A program made the translations under genes and the position numbers. The notes beneath the pieces were generated by a model. That model had not been told where the DNA came from, did not search any database, and was given only the letters and a program-made list of their open reading frames with translations. Positions 52,681 through 63,651 of a DNA stretch of 64,000 bases are shown in pieces; positions within the stretch are counted from its first letter, which is position 1, and each line of letters begins with the position of its first letter. This stretch comes from SR1 bacterium human oral taxon HOT-345 (GTDB lineage Bacteria > Patescibacteriota > Gracilibacteria > Absconditabacterales > Absconditicoccaceae): NCBI GenBank assembly GCA_003260355.1, contig MPSQ01000001.1, forward strand, positions 744,001 through 808,000, read 5' to 3'.

Positions 52681-53020
52681 AAAACCTTTACTCACTATTT
52701 GATAGTCGAGGGGATCGGAACCCCAATATTTTTTGAAAATAAGGTCATTGACCTGCTGGACAGCCTCAGCAAGGGGGCAGGATTTGGGACTCGAGCAGGT
52801 CGGGAATGGGAACAAGAGTAAATGTCGGAGGTTTTGGAAGCTTGGAAGTGAAAAGCAGCTCCTCCTCTCCCTCCTCTCAGGATAGGAATTCTGGGATTCG
52901 CAAGTTTTCAAACAGATAAGGGAGAGAAGAAACTGAAGAAATCCATTGAAAATACAAGCCGAAACGCTACACTGGGAACGGAAAATATGCAGCTGTTTAT
53001 TTCTTTTTTTTGAGAAGCGA

Positions 53021-53983
53021 ATGAAATTGAGTGTAAATAAAGCTCAGAGATATGCAAAGATGAGAGCTCACACGGCAACGCATCTGCTCCATGCTGAGCT
53101 TGGAAAGATTTTTCCTGACACGAAACAGGCAGGGTCTTTGGTAGATGATGATTTGTTGAGATTTGATTTTTATGCGGGAAGGCTCTTGAATCCTGAGGAG
53201 ATTTTGAAGATCGAGCAACGTATCAATCAGATGATTGCTTTAGCGTGTCAGGTCGAGACGGTAGAGCTTTCGATTGAAGAGGCTTCTCAGTTGGGCGCAA
53301 AGATGTTCTTTGAAGAAAAGTATGGAGACGTCGTGCGTGTGGTGAAAGTGCTTAACGGAACTAACCAGACTCAAAAGGCTGACAGCCAAGAAGGGTCAGA
53401 TTTTTCTGATTATGGGGAGTTTTTGTCCTTGGAGTTTTGTGGGGGGACGCACGTGAAGAATACTAGAGAAATCGGGGCGTTTACGATCATTTCTCAGGAA
53501 GCGGTGGCCTCTGGAGTGAAGAGAATTGTCGCGCTTACGGGACCAAGAGTGCTCGAGAAGATCGAACAGCAACAAGCCTTGTTGACCCAGCTCGGGGAGC
53601 TTTTGGAGGTGAAGTCGTTTGCGCAGTTGCCGGAGAGAGCGGCGAAATTTTTGAAGGATTTTGGGGAGATGAAAGCTCAGCTAGGAGCGGTTGAGACGAA
53701 GATGATCCATGCGTTATTGATTTCTGGCGACAAAAAGTCAAATCCTGACTTTGATGTCATTATGAAAGTGCCTGTTGAGACAAATTTTAAATTGCTCGGG
53801 ACGGAAGCTAAGCAGGTTTTCGCTGGCAAGAACGTGCTCTTGGCGACGACTGCTGGGAATTTTTTGCTTTTCACGCAGCCTTGAGTATCCGCAAAAGAAC
53901 TTGCACAAAAATTAGGGCTAAAAGGTGGAGGAAACGATATGCAAGTGCAAGGAAGAGATGAGAAAGTAGTAGAGCTTCTTTAG
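53021..53983 (+). CDS. free-standing AlaRS editing plus C-Ala protein (AlaX-L-like)
   Basis: A 320-aa protein: editing domain with HTATHLLH and FCGGTHV zinc ligands, QAGSLVDDDLLRFDF, a coiled linker and a C-Ala-like end with LGLKGGGNDMQVQGR. It corresponds to the C-terminal half of alanyl-tRNA synthetase without the aminoacylation domain. Trans-editing AlaX-L proteins hydrolyse Ser- or Gly-tRNA-Ala. Alternatively it is a remnant or split half of alaS, cut by the repeat region just upstream. Gly at 53882 is TGA. A start at 52946 is possible. Confidence 0.8.
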
Positions 53984-54130
53984 GTTTGGCGGAAAGAGCG
54001 AAGCTGCTAGAACCAAGAACCCAAAGCAATAAGCAATCGAACCAAGATAAGAAGCGAATAAAAGTATTTTTCACTTGAGAAAAAACTGAGCCAGAAGAAG
54101 GATCAGTTTTTTTTGATAATTCTGAGAGAG

Positions 54131-55024
54131 CTAGATCAGTGTCGTATCTCGAGGTCTTCGTTCTTTGTAAGGGAGCTGGTAAGCGTTGTCTTTGAGAATG
54201 GCATTATCAAAGAGATTGGCGAAGAAGTTGTATTTATTTTTCATAACGGGAGTTTCGCTTGCCATCGTCCTAAAGAGTTGGCGGTTGTTGAGGAAGAGGT
54301 TGTGGCACTCGGCAAAATCTTCAAAAGGATTGGTCATACCGTAGCCACTACAGAAGTCTTTTTTGTTGGCGGATTGGCTTCTGATGTTCTCGGAGTCCCA
54401 AGAATATCTATAGTATTCCAATGAAGGATCGTCAATGGCGAATTTTACTTTACCAAACTCGGTATAGTTTCCGTTTTTAGTTTTGCTTATGCCGTTAAGC
54501 ACCCCGAGGTCCACGATATGTCCAAATTCATGCGTCAAAACCCCCCGAAATTCCGTCGGGTCTCCCATAGAAGAGAGATTGATGGTGATTCTTTTTCGGG
54601 TGGCTCCTCCTCTTCTCTTACCGGTTTCACCGTTGATGATCAAGGTCTTGAAAACGGAGTGAAGCGGATCGCCTTGCATAAGGTTTTCCTCTAAGAAGTT
54701 TGCTATTTGAAAGTATTGGTTTGCGTAGGATCGTTTTTCTGACTGCGTAAGGGTTCAAGTTCGAATAATTTTCTCGCAGAAAAGCTGATTCTTTTGGCAT
54801 AGGGAGCTGAAAGGATCGTTTTGTGGCGATGCTGATGGGCTTGGATGGTCAGGCTTTATCTCTTCTGAGAAATAGTCCACCTGGAGCATAGTAGAGGGTT
54901 CGCCTGCTTCTTTTACCCCAATGACTAAAGCCAGAAAAAACAAGATCGAAGCACCGATGAGTTTCCGAAGGTCAAAGAGAGTAAAGCTAAAGAAGATTTT
55001 CCTGTCCATATCGTAAAATATCAT
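54131..55024 (-). CDS. membrane-anchored zinc-peptidase-like protein
   Basis: A 297-aa protein: one N-terminal transmembrane segment (about residues 18-40), a Ser/Pro-rich linker with DHPSPSASPQNDP, then a catalytic-like domain with VLTHEFGHIVD (HExxH) and FEDFAECHN as a possible third ligand. It probably faces the outside. One TGA-coded Gly at residue 91. Substrate unknown; a cell-surface or predatory-type protease is a guess. Confidence 0.65.
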
Positions 55025-55121
55025 TAAAAATCAGGTCCTGCTGATTTCACTTATTATTATATACAATCAATTCTGAAATTGCAATTTTCTCAGCAAAAAG
55101 TTGGAGCAGAAAATTATAGCC

Positions 55122-57293
55122 TCAAATGATGATTTTCGTGCCCTGATGCTTGGCTTTGAAGAGGTTTTTCCCGCTTCCTCCTGTGATATTCTCTACTAAG
55201 AGCAAAAAATTCTGATCTAATCCCCTATCAATCATCGTTTCAAAGAGTACTTTACTTTCCTCCTTAACCACAGAGAGGATGAAAATCGTTCCGTTAGGAG
55301 ACTTTTCACGATCAAAGGCAAGTATTGCCTGCAAGACAGAAGGGGTTTTACTCAAGCGGTGGATGTTTGCAGGTTTTTGAGCGTTCGGTGCTGATGGAGC
55401 TGGAGTTGTTGGCTTTCTTTGAGGTTCTGAATCCGTCGGAAGCGGAGAATCAGAGGATGTTGAGTCAGGATTTTTGTCTTTTATGACTGGAATGGAAGAA
55501 GCAGAGGAAGCTGGAGCACGTGAGGCTTCGGGAATGAGGGCTGGGAGCTGTTCGTCGGTGTGCGAGAGGAAAAAGATTCTGTGCCCGACAAACTCTTCTA
55601 AAAACTCCTCCCAATTGGTAAACTTTACCTCTTCTGCATAAACAAAGTAGAAACCTGACTTACTATACATCTTCTTTTCTACAATCATCATCCCCTCAAA
55701 AATAGTCTGCATATGCTCGATCTGCTTCCGAATACTCGTAAATTCACCTGCTTGTAAGGTAGCTTGTAAGCGAGGTTCTCGTTCTTTGAATTTGGCGAGG
55801 AGGAGATTCGTCTGGTAGAAGGAAAGATTTCATTTCAAAGGGTCTAGGGTCTGGGTTGTGGCTTCGGTATGGGTAAAGAAGGCTTTCGTTTCCTGCCCGA
55901 GAATCCCCATAAAAATCGTAAAAAACTGTCTAAACTCCTCGACGGTTGCCAGATTTTGAACTTTTTCTTCTTGGCCTGGGGAGATTTCCTGCTCAAGGTG
56001 GTATTTATAGCTGAGCATATCAAGATAATTAAGCGTATAATTGAGATCATAGGGGCGAGACAGGTAGAAATTATAGCTTTTATACCACCGCTCACAGTCA
56101 AAGAAGACAATATCATAGTTTTGATACCTTTCCGGCTGCTCCAAAAGCGAAAAAAGCCCGCCATGTGTCGCTAAAATGATCGGGTAATTGACGGTAAGTC
56201 TCTGATCTTTGACCGCAGTGTAGATTTCATAGTCGCCCTTACTATTAAGGTCTAAAACTCCTAATCCCTGCTCAAGATGAGAGAAGTATTTGAGCAAAAA
56301 AGCGAATTCTGACTCCTCAAACTGTCCTTTATTTACGAAAGCTTGCAAGGCTTCACGATTCAGGGTTTGTTCTTCTTTGACGAATCCAAGGTTCTTGACT
56401 CCGAGTTCATTGAGGAGGTTTTTTGCGATATCAAGCTTGGAGCGGTTGGAAAAGGCAAAAATGGTCTGTTTATTGGTAGCGAGCGAGGAGAGAAGCTTTT
56501 TAAATTCCAAATTTTTGACCTGAAATTTCTTGCGATTGAGGTTTTCCGTCCGAGTAAAAGGGTATTCTCCAGTAAGGATTTGGGTATGAGGAGCTGTAAT
56601 TTTCTTGAGAGGAGGCAAAACGAGCGGTTGCATTCAGCTTTTTTCTCTTTTTTGGAAAAGATGTGCGAAAGTGCCTTTACTTTTGGCAAGTAACTCCTGC
56701 AAAGCAGGATACTTTTCGATCAAATCCTCTACTCTCTTCACGAGATACCGAAAGAGTGCGATACTCAGCTTCGCATCAAAGAAAGCATCGTGAAAGTTCG
56801 CTTCTTCTCAGAGGGAAAGCTGAAGATTCTTCAAAATTTGCTGAAAATTAGCCTTAGATTGGAGGCTTTCGCAGAGGATTTCTAGTGCATAACTGGGAGC
56901 GTAATGAATAAGCGTTTGAGCCCAACGAAAAGTATCAATCTCTGCTTTCCAAGCTATGCTTGGAAAGAATTTTCTCAAAAACTCCAGATCAAATCCGATA
57001 TTATGACCAATAATAACCGTCTTATCTCAGAAAAAGGTTGAGATTTCCTGCTCTACTTCAGCACGCGTAGGGGCATGTTCTAGCTTTTCTACTGAAAGAC
57101 CAGTGATAAAGCTGACAATACTTTTTAATTCTTTGAGCGGTTTCTCTGGACGAATAAGCGATTGAAATCCGCCAATAATCTTTCCCTCGTTATTAAACTC
57201 CACAATTCCAATCTGAATGGGTTCATCGGTCGCGGTATCTAGCCCAGTAGTTTCAAAATCTAAGGCAATCATACGAATATCACTTCTGAGCAT
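55122..57293 (-). CDS. DEDDh exonuclease fused to a degenerate DinG-like region
   Basis: A 723-aa protein. Residues 8-180 are a DnaQ-type 3'-5' exonuclease with all motifs: Asp12-Glu14 (LDFETTG), Asp102 (GHNIGFD) and His168-Asp173 (FHDAFFDA). The rest resembles a DinG/YoaA helicase: ILATHGGLFSLLEQ and IVFFDCERW occupy DEAH-like positions, but a normal Walker A is missing. A Pro/Ser-rich linker (about 545-590) breaks the C-terminal part. Likely DNA processing with a degenerated motor. TGA Gly join the parts at 56634 and 57027. Confidence 0.75.
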
Positions 57294-57297
57294 TGCT

Positions 57298-57324
57298 ATA
57301 ATAGATAGGGTAAATCATAGTCAA
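57298..57324 (-). promoter_or_regulatory. promoter of the exonuclease gene, near-leaderless
   Basis: On the minus strand TTGACT, 15 bases, TATTAT ending 4 bases before the ATG at 57293. Transcription would start in or beside that codon, so either the mRNA is leaderless or the true start is the later ATG at 57272. Confidence 0.5.
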
Positions 57325-57452
57325 GATTGGAGTATATATAAATCCTTTTTGAAATCAACCATCACCCGAGCTTGATTTACCTTCCTTTACCTTCGTTTTG
57401 AACTACTCTTTTTCAGCAACCAACCAAATAAAATAAAAATCTTTAAAAAAAG

Positions 57453-57480
57453 TTGACATTTTTAATTTTTATTATATAAT
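57453..57480 (+). promoter_or_regulatory. consensus sigma70-type promoter of the S-layer gene
   Basis: Perfect TTGACA (57453-57458), a 16-base AT spacer and perfect TATAAT (57475-57480). It is the best promoter in the window and precedes a leader of about 185 bases. Confidence 0.85.
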
Positions 57481-57671
57481 TTTATCGTCAATGGCAGGAT
57501 AGTGATGCTATGACACCTCTTTCCTCTGGAAAAGATTCAGATTTTGATAGTGTTTCTTGCTCCTCTCACCTTGAAGAAGGAAAGGAAAAAAACTGATCTT
57601 TTATGGAGAAACTGTCTTCGTGATGAAAAAATGGGTTCTACACACAACCATTTATTCGTTAACAAGACACC

Positions 57672-59126
57672 ATGTACAACCTCAGAAAGCCAACTGGTCG
57701 ATGAGGTGGTTTCTGGAAACTTTTAGTTGTTTTTGTCATTGGAGGATATACCTTGACTTCAGTGTTAGCTTTTGATTCTCAAGGAAATATATCCTTGGAT
57801 CAAGGGCAATTATCAGAAAAACTACAAGCTTCCCAGCCACTTCACGCTCAGATTGAAGAGAATGTTGCTTTCGGAGCTAGGAAAGTATGGAAGAATTTAG
57901 TGAATTTTATGCAAGAAGGATTTGATACTAAAGAAGGAGAAAAAGGTGAGAACAATTGATCTCTCACTGGAGAAACCACTTCTCCTCTTGTCAAAACTCC
58001 CGAAGGCAAAAATCAACCAATTATCCGTACGAACTTCTCAGAAAGTGAGTCTGTTTTGTTACCTCTTTTTGAAGATATTGCAAAAGATCCTCAGAAAGAA
58101 AGTATCGAAACACTTGCCAGTATTGGAGTTGTAAACTGAGGAGCTAATGGGAAATATCAACCACTTAATCATGTGCGTTGCAGTGATTTTATTAGAGTTG
58201 TAGTTGATATTTACAGACATAAAGCTGGATATTCATTAGAGAGCACCAAAGGGCTCACTGATCAACAGCTTTTGTCGTTGAAAAATCCGGATGCTCTCCT
58301 TAGTAAAAAACTCAATACTGCGAAACACCTTTGATTTCTTGAAAATGTAAACGCAATGATCCGAGATCATACGATTACACCGCTTCAAGCACAGCTGATC
58401 CTTAACAACATCTTCACACTTTATCCTCATCTTGGTCAAAAAGAGAAGATAAAACTGATTGATACTACGAAATCAGTTTTAACCAAATCTGAAATGGCCG
58501 GATACCTTGTGGCAATTTTCCAATTGGAACCCCAAGAAACGGATAATCTATTTAGAGATATTCATAATCATCGCTATCAGGATGCAATTATTCAGCTTGC
58601 CCAGCTCGGGATAGTAGCTGGGAGAAACGGTAATTTCTACCCTGATAATGATACGCTCCGTGCAGACGGAGTAATTATGATTGCAAACAGTATGCTTGCG
58701 AAAGAACAAAAAGCTCTTGTTATCAAAAACTTTTATCATCTAAATAGTATTGCCGATGTCACCTATTTTGCAGCCTTTGCTCCCCATTTGGAATTTTTGC
58801 TTGATCATAAGATCGGAACTTCTTTACTTCGTCATGAACAATCAGGAGATTTGTTTCTCCCTTATGCTCTACTTACTAAGTGAGAAGCTTATTCACTTAT
58901 TACCCAAGCTGCTGGAATTAAAATTCTGAACCCTGATGCTTGATCAGCCACCAAGCCGATTACAAGAGGAGAGTTAGCTCAACTCCTTGTAGAAGCATTT
59001 GATTTTGCGCATCTTGATGCAAAATCTGAACCTTGAACCCCAGAAGAAACGTCAGTACCTACTGATCCTGAAAAGAAAAAATCAGTCTTTGTTTCTCTGC
59101 TCAAGGATATCGTCAATGAACTTTAA
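57672..59126 (+). CDS. SLH-domain surface protein
   Basis: A 484-aa protein with a signal peptide (MYNLRKPTGRGGGFWKLLVV.., cleavage near VLA-FDS) whose Gly-rich start uses TGA. Three SLH-type domains: LFEDIAKDPQKESIETLASIG with a following GKYQPLNHVRC (about 125-185); FRDIHNHRYQDAIIQLAQLG with FYPDNDTLRADG (about 295-345); and a third near 355-420. SLH domains anchor proteins to wall polymers. With the strong promoter this is probably an abundant S-layer protein. The C-terminal tail is acidic. Confidence 0.8.
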
Positions 59127-59223
59127 TATCCACTACATAGCAACTGCTTCGGGTAAATACTCGAAAAAAACTTGTGAAATTACAAGGTATTCTTACCACT
59201 TTTATTCTCTTATTTGACACCAG

Positions 59224-59526
59224 ATGAACACAACTAACACACCAAATCTTTTGGCTCAGGAACTAAGTGCAGAAGAACTTAAGCTTCAGAACGATGAAGA
59301 AACAAGAAACTACAAAAACAAAAAAGAAGAACTAAATATCAAAGACAGATTTGATGTATGGGACACACACTTGTATGGAGAACAGGTTAGTGCAACCTTG
59401 AATGCAACCAATAGTATCGCTTCAAGTGCTAGAGTGGCTAAGGCTAAAACTCAAGGAGACCTCCTTCTTGCTCTTCTCTCAAAAAAACCTCTGGATGCAG
59501 AGGAAGACTATGCTCAAGCTGCCTAA
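59224..59526 (+). CDS. small helical protein, unknown
   Basis: A 100-aa, Asn/Glu/Ala-rich helical protein without TGA codons, followed by its own terminator. No membrane segment. It sits 97 bases after the SLH gene. Function unknown. Confidence 0.5.
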   Translation: MNTTNTPNLLAQELSAEELKLQNDEETRNYKNKKEELNIKDRFDVWDTHLYGEQVSATLNATNSIASSARVAKAKTQGDLLLALLSKKPLDAEEDYAQAA

Positions 59527-59530
59527 ATTT

Positions 59531-59566
59531 AAAAAAGCTCTAGTGAAATTACCTAGAGTTTTTTTA
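59531..59566. terminator. terminator shared by the 100-aa gene and tsaE
   Basis: Stem AAGCTCTAG / CTAGAGTTT with flanking A and T runs; works on both strands and overlaps the tsaE stop region. Confidence 0.8.
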
Positions 59567-59942
59567 TTTCTCTTTGGCTGGCTGAGATTTTACTGATCTC
59601 TAAAGCCAGAGGAGAAGGCAAATCAAGCTGGTCTTCCCACTTTGGTCGCTCTATCGCAATCCAATCAAATTCAGCAATCTGATTTAAAATCCCTTTTTCT
59701 ACAAGTTCGGAAAAACTTGAAAGCCTATAAAGATCTATGTGTAAGAGCTTGTTGTCGTAGATATTGATGTAGGTATAGGTAGGACTCTGCACTTGATCAG
59801 GATTAATTCCTAGTCACTCAGCAAAACCCTTGATAAGAGTCGTTTTCCCGGCTCCGAGTCCGCCGTGGAGCAAAAGGATTTTAGTCTCTTGGACAAGAGA
59901 TTTTCCGTAGTCGTGCATAGCTTGTGGAGAAGAGATGAGCAT
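59553..59942 (-). CDS. tsaE: tRNA threonylcarbamoyladenosine biosynthesis ATPase TsaE
   Basis: A 129-aa P-loop ATPase with HGGLGAGKTTLIKGF, QSPTYTYINIY and LHIDLYRL, the TsaE pattern. With TsaB and TsaD it supports t6A37 modification of ANN-decoding tRNAs. Only ATG in frame after an upstream stop is at 59942. Length is slightly short but complete. Confidence 0.92.
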
Positions 59943-60025
59943 TTGCGTTTGAGGAGTAAAAGTTTTACTTGAGAGTTGAGTATATGTGAATACTTATCAA
60001 AAGCAAGAAAAAATCTGACTTTCTC

Positions 60026-60053
60026 TTGTAGTTTTCCCCTAGATTGCTACAAT
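60026..60053 (+). promoter_or_regulatory. promoter of pheT
   Basis: TTGTAG (60026-60031), a 16-base spacer, TACAAT (60048-60053), about 30 bases ahead of the likely start site region for pheT. Confidence 0.55.
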
Positions 60054-60089
60054 CTGAGTCAGGTTTTTTAGTTTTTATGTCAAGATGCG

Positions 60090-62600
60090 ATGAAATATCA
60101 CTTACAAATCCTGAGGAAATATCTCTCTCTAGATACAACGCCTCAAGATATCGCAAAAAATTTGATTCTCAAGACTTGTGAAATCGAGGAAGTAATAGAA
60201 AGGCAGATCCCTCGCTCTATTGTGATCGGGAAAATAGAACAGGTCGAGAAACACCCTGATGCTGATAAACTCAATATTTGCCAGGTGAACTGCTGAACAC
60301 AAGGGAAATTTCAGATCATTTGTGGAGGAACGAATGTGGCTGAAGGGCTTTTTGTAGCGACTGCTCTGGTAGGCACGCTATTTCCTGAGGCAGGGATTAC
60401 GATTGCAAAAAGGGCAATGAGAGGTGTAGACTCTGAAGGGATGATTTGCTCAAAAGGAGAGCTTGGTATTAATGAAGATAAGGATACCCACTGGATTTGG
60501 GACCTTGCACAAGACTTGGAGGTATCTGATACGGATCTTGGTCGTCCTCTCAGCGAAGTATTCCCTCGATTGGAAGCTACGATCTTGGAAGTAGACAGTA
60601 AAAGCTTGACGAATAGGCCAGATCTCACGGGACACTTTGGAGTTGCGGTCGAGTTGAATGCTATCTATCCAGATGCTTTGAAGAAGTTTAACGGCATCAA
60701 AAAGTGGATTGAGAGTTTTCGTGATACCAACATCTTGGAGGTGCTGGAACATACAGAAAAACCGCTTAACCGTCAAGTTCGTGGGCTCTCTAAGGCGGTC
60801 AATACCTATATTGCCCTGGGAATCAAGAATATCGAGGTCAAAAAATCAGATTTCTTTTCTCGTTTACAGGTTTTGGACCTTGGGAGTAATCCTATCAACA
60901 ATTGGGTAGATTTTTCGAATCTTTTTATGAATACGGTTGGTTTGCCAATTCATTGCTTTGATGCAGATAAGATTGAAGGTGCGATTATTATTAGAGACGC
61001 AAACGAAGGAGAGCTTTTTACGGATCTTTTTGGCACGGAGCATCGCTTGCAGGCGACAGACCTTGTGATCGCTGATGAAAAGAAAGTGCTTGCACTCGCT
61101 GGAGTGATTTGAGGACTAGAAAGTGGGATCACTGACATGACGAAGAATATTCTCGTCGAACTGGCGAACTTTGATCCTGTCGTAGTGAGAAAAACAGGAA
61201 CAAGACTCTGACTTAGAACTGATGCTGAACTGAGATTTGAGAAGAATATTAGCCCAGCCTTTAGTTTGTATGCATTACTTTTGTTTCTGGATGAGCTTAA
61301 ATTTTATGCGAAGGATTTGTGAAACTATGAAATCGAGGGCATCGCTTCCTATATCCGTCCTGACATCAATCCTCTTGAAAAAAAACTCATTCCTACGCCT
61401 TGGAACACGTTGCAAAGCCTGATCTTTGGTGCGGAGCAACCAGATTTCCAAGAGAAAGCAAGCGCAATCCTTGAGGGGCTTGGGTTTTGAGTGGCAGGCG
61501 ATGTCGTGAGCGTTCCCCTTTGGAGAGGACCAGATGATATCAACATCAAGGAAGATGTTGCTGAAGAAATTGCTAGGATCTGGGGCTATGACCAAATAAG
61601 TCCCCAAGCTTTGCTTTCAGAAGTGAAGGCTCAGCCGTTTAGTGAGAGTGTCGCTATTCTCAGAGCGGTAGAACAAGCGATGGTAGAAATTTTTGATTTT
61701 GATCAGGTAGAAACCTATCCTCGGGTGGCAAAAACTCAAGTGGAACTCTTGTGAAACACTCCTGATACGCTCTATACGCTTCAGAACCCACTCAATCCTG
61801 AGTTTCCTTATCTAAGGGATAGTATGCTTTATAATCTGCTCCCTATTGCTAGCAAAAGTAGTAAATTCTTTGATCATTTTAAGATTTTTGATCTAGGGAA
61901 AGTATGGAAGCCTGGAATTTCTGAGCAAGCACTCCATTTAGACCAGAGATATGCCGAAGAACACTTCTGCGAGGAGCTTACTCTCGGAGCATGCCGATAC
62001 GAAAAGTCCTGTGCAAGCCGATCTGACGATCCGCTCCTCAAGATGAAAGCTTTGCTTACAGCTCTTTTTAAGAGGCTGGAGATCAAAGGCAAACTCTTCT
62101 TTGAACCATCAGCTTTCAGCTGTTTTCATCCGAAAAAACAGGCAAAACTCTTGCTTAGAAATGGTGAAAAATTAGTAGAAATAGGACAAATCTGATCCTT
62201 ACACCCTTTCGTATTACAAAAATCCAAGCTTCCAGAACAGGCACAGCTCTGCACGCTTTCCTTAAACCTCGAGCCACTCAAACACCTCCTCCACAGTGCA
62301 AATGCAGAAAAGAATTACGAGACTTTCCAGGATCAAATTGTGTGGAGAGACCTTTCTTTTGTAGTGGATGCGAAGACTTCTTTTGAAAAGGTAATTACGA
62401 CGTTAGAGAAGATGCCCCAAATTAGTAAAGTCAGACTTTTTGATCTCTATCAAGGAGAGAACCTCGGAACCGATAAGAAATCCCTTGCGGTGCAGATCAA
62501 AATTAAGGGTGATGGTGCGATGACTACGGAAGCCATCAATGCCGTAATGCAAGATGCAATCAAAAAGGTGGAAGCAACAGGAGCTCAGCTAAGAGCGTAA
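60090..62600 (+). CDS. pheT: phenylalanyl-tRNA synthetase beta subunit
   Basis: An 836-aa protein, normal PheT length, continuous over ten or more TGA codons. In order: EMAP-like tRNA-binding domain (IGKIEQVEKHPDADKLNICQV, IICGGTNV), B3/B4 with SLTNRPDLTGHFGVAVELNA, B5, core and the C-terminal anticodon-binding domain (VWRDLSFVVDAKTSFEKV, VRLFDLYQGENLG). It pairs with PheS to charge tRNA-Phe. pheS is not adjacent. Confidence 0.97.
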
Positions 62601-62622
62601 GTTTTATTTCTCTGCTTACGCT

Positions 62623-63060
62623 ATGTCTTATCGTAACTTATTAATTATTATTTTGATTCAAGCTTCGTTGGCGATGCTGGGGTCTTTGTATTTCTCTAAT
62701 TTCTGAGATCCATTGAATGGGTTGTTTTCAGGGACAGGTTTTGAGCCGTGCCATTTATGTTGGCGAGGAAGAATTTTGATGTATCCGCTGGTTGCAATTT
62801 CAGTATATGGACTGATCAGAAAAGATAAGGGAATCTGTTTTTTGACAGGGGCTTTGTCGCTTGTTGGTGTGCTTTTGGCAGGATACCACTATTTGATTCA
62901 ATATCAGGCATCGCTTAATGTATTTACCTGTCAGGCTGGGAATGATTGCACACATATGGGATGGCATATTGGATTTGTAACAATTCCGTTTCTTGAGCTC
63001 GTGGCTTTTGCGGTGATTCTGACCTGTAGCATCCTGATGCTTGTCAGGAGAAAGAAATAA
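62623..63060 (+). CDS. DsbB/BdbC-family disulfide oxidoreductase
   Basis: A 145-aa protein with four transmembrane helices. PCHLCWRGRILMYPL carries the first Cys pair (Cys43, Cys46), and FTCQAGNDC the second in the next periplasmic loop. It reoxidises a thiol oxidase with quinone. One TGA-coded Gly. The partner DsbA is not visible here. Confidence 0.9.
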
Positions 63061-63081
63061 TAACTGCTCTATATAAAGGAG

Positions 63082-63111
63082 AAAACTGATCTTTGAGGTC
63101 AGTTTTTTTTA
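63082..63111 (+). terminator. terminator after the DsbB-like gene
   Basis: Stem AAAACTGA / TCAGTTTT followed by a long T run. Confidence 0.85.
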
Positions 63112-63300
63112 TTTTCCTCATCCAAAAGCTTTCAGAGCTTCTATACTAGGAGCTGGCAAACTTCTGCTGGATAAGAAGTAAAGCTACAGAGCCTCTTCAC
63201 TGGTGAACGAACGACTAAAACAAGGCACTAAAAAAGAAATCTGGATCACGGCATCTCTTTTGGTCGCTCGCAAGGGAAGGTGGTGGTTGTTGCTTCACTA

Positions 63301-63423
63301 AAAAATGACGTTTTGAGATAAGCGGACCCCTCCGCTTCAAGAAAAACGACGTTTTAGGACGAGCGGACCCCTCCGCTTCAAGAAAAACGACGTTTTGGGA
63401 CGAGCGGACCCCTCCGCTTCCCT
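63301..63423. repeat. three 41-bp tandem repeats with hairpin
   Basis: Units 63301-63341, 63342-63382 and 63383-63423 differ at a few sites. Each holds AAAACGACGTTTT, a near palindrome, and the hairpin AGCGGA-CCCC-TCCGCT. GC content exceeds the surroundings. Flanks 63112-63300 and 63424-63601 show no gene. Confidence 0.85.
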
Positions 63424-63601
63424 ATTACAAAGCGGAAATTTCAAAATTTATAGCTTTTTTATTTGTTTATTGAATGAAAAGATGACTTCAATTACAAAAA
63501 TCAAGGCAATTGCATTAACAAGGCTTAATAATCTTGAATAATCCTGAATATGGACCAGTTATGGAGTCTTTATGGACTTTTTTACTGCAAATTTTCTGCA
63601 T

Positions 63602-63626
63602 AAAAAAAGCAGCTGAGCGCTGCTTT
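63602..63626 (-). terminator. terminator of the CAP-protein gene
   Basis: On the minus strand AAAGCAGC / GCTGCTTT stem followed by seven T, 26 bases past the stop. Confidence 0.8.
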
Positions 63627-63651
63627 GCTAGGAATAGGAGCGGAGGAGAAT

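Noticed and set aside
52522..52911. Protein with 14-residue repeats across the GC-rich array
   Set aside because: Repetitive frames exist on both strands but unit length changes by one base, breaking the frame, and no start or conserved flanks are seen.
57544..57726. Short frame in the leader of the SLH gene
   Set aside because: No ribosome-binding context or family signal; it lies in the leader after the promoter and overlaps the true signal-peptide start in another frame.
63301..63423. Short CRISPR array
   Set aside because: The three copies are direct tandem repeats without spacers.
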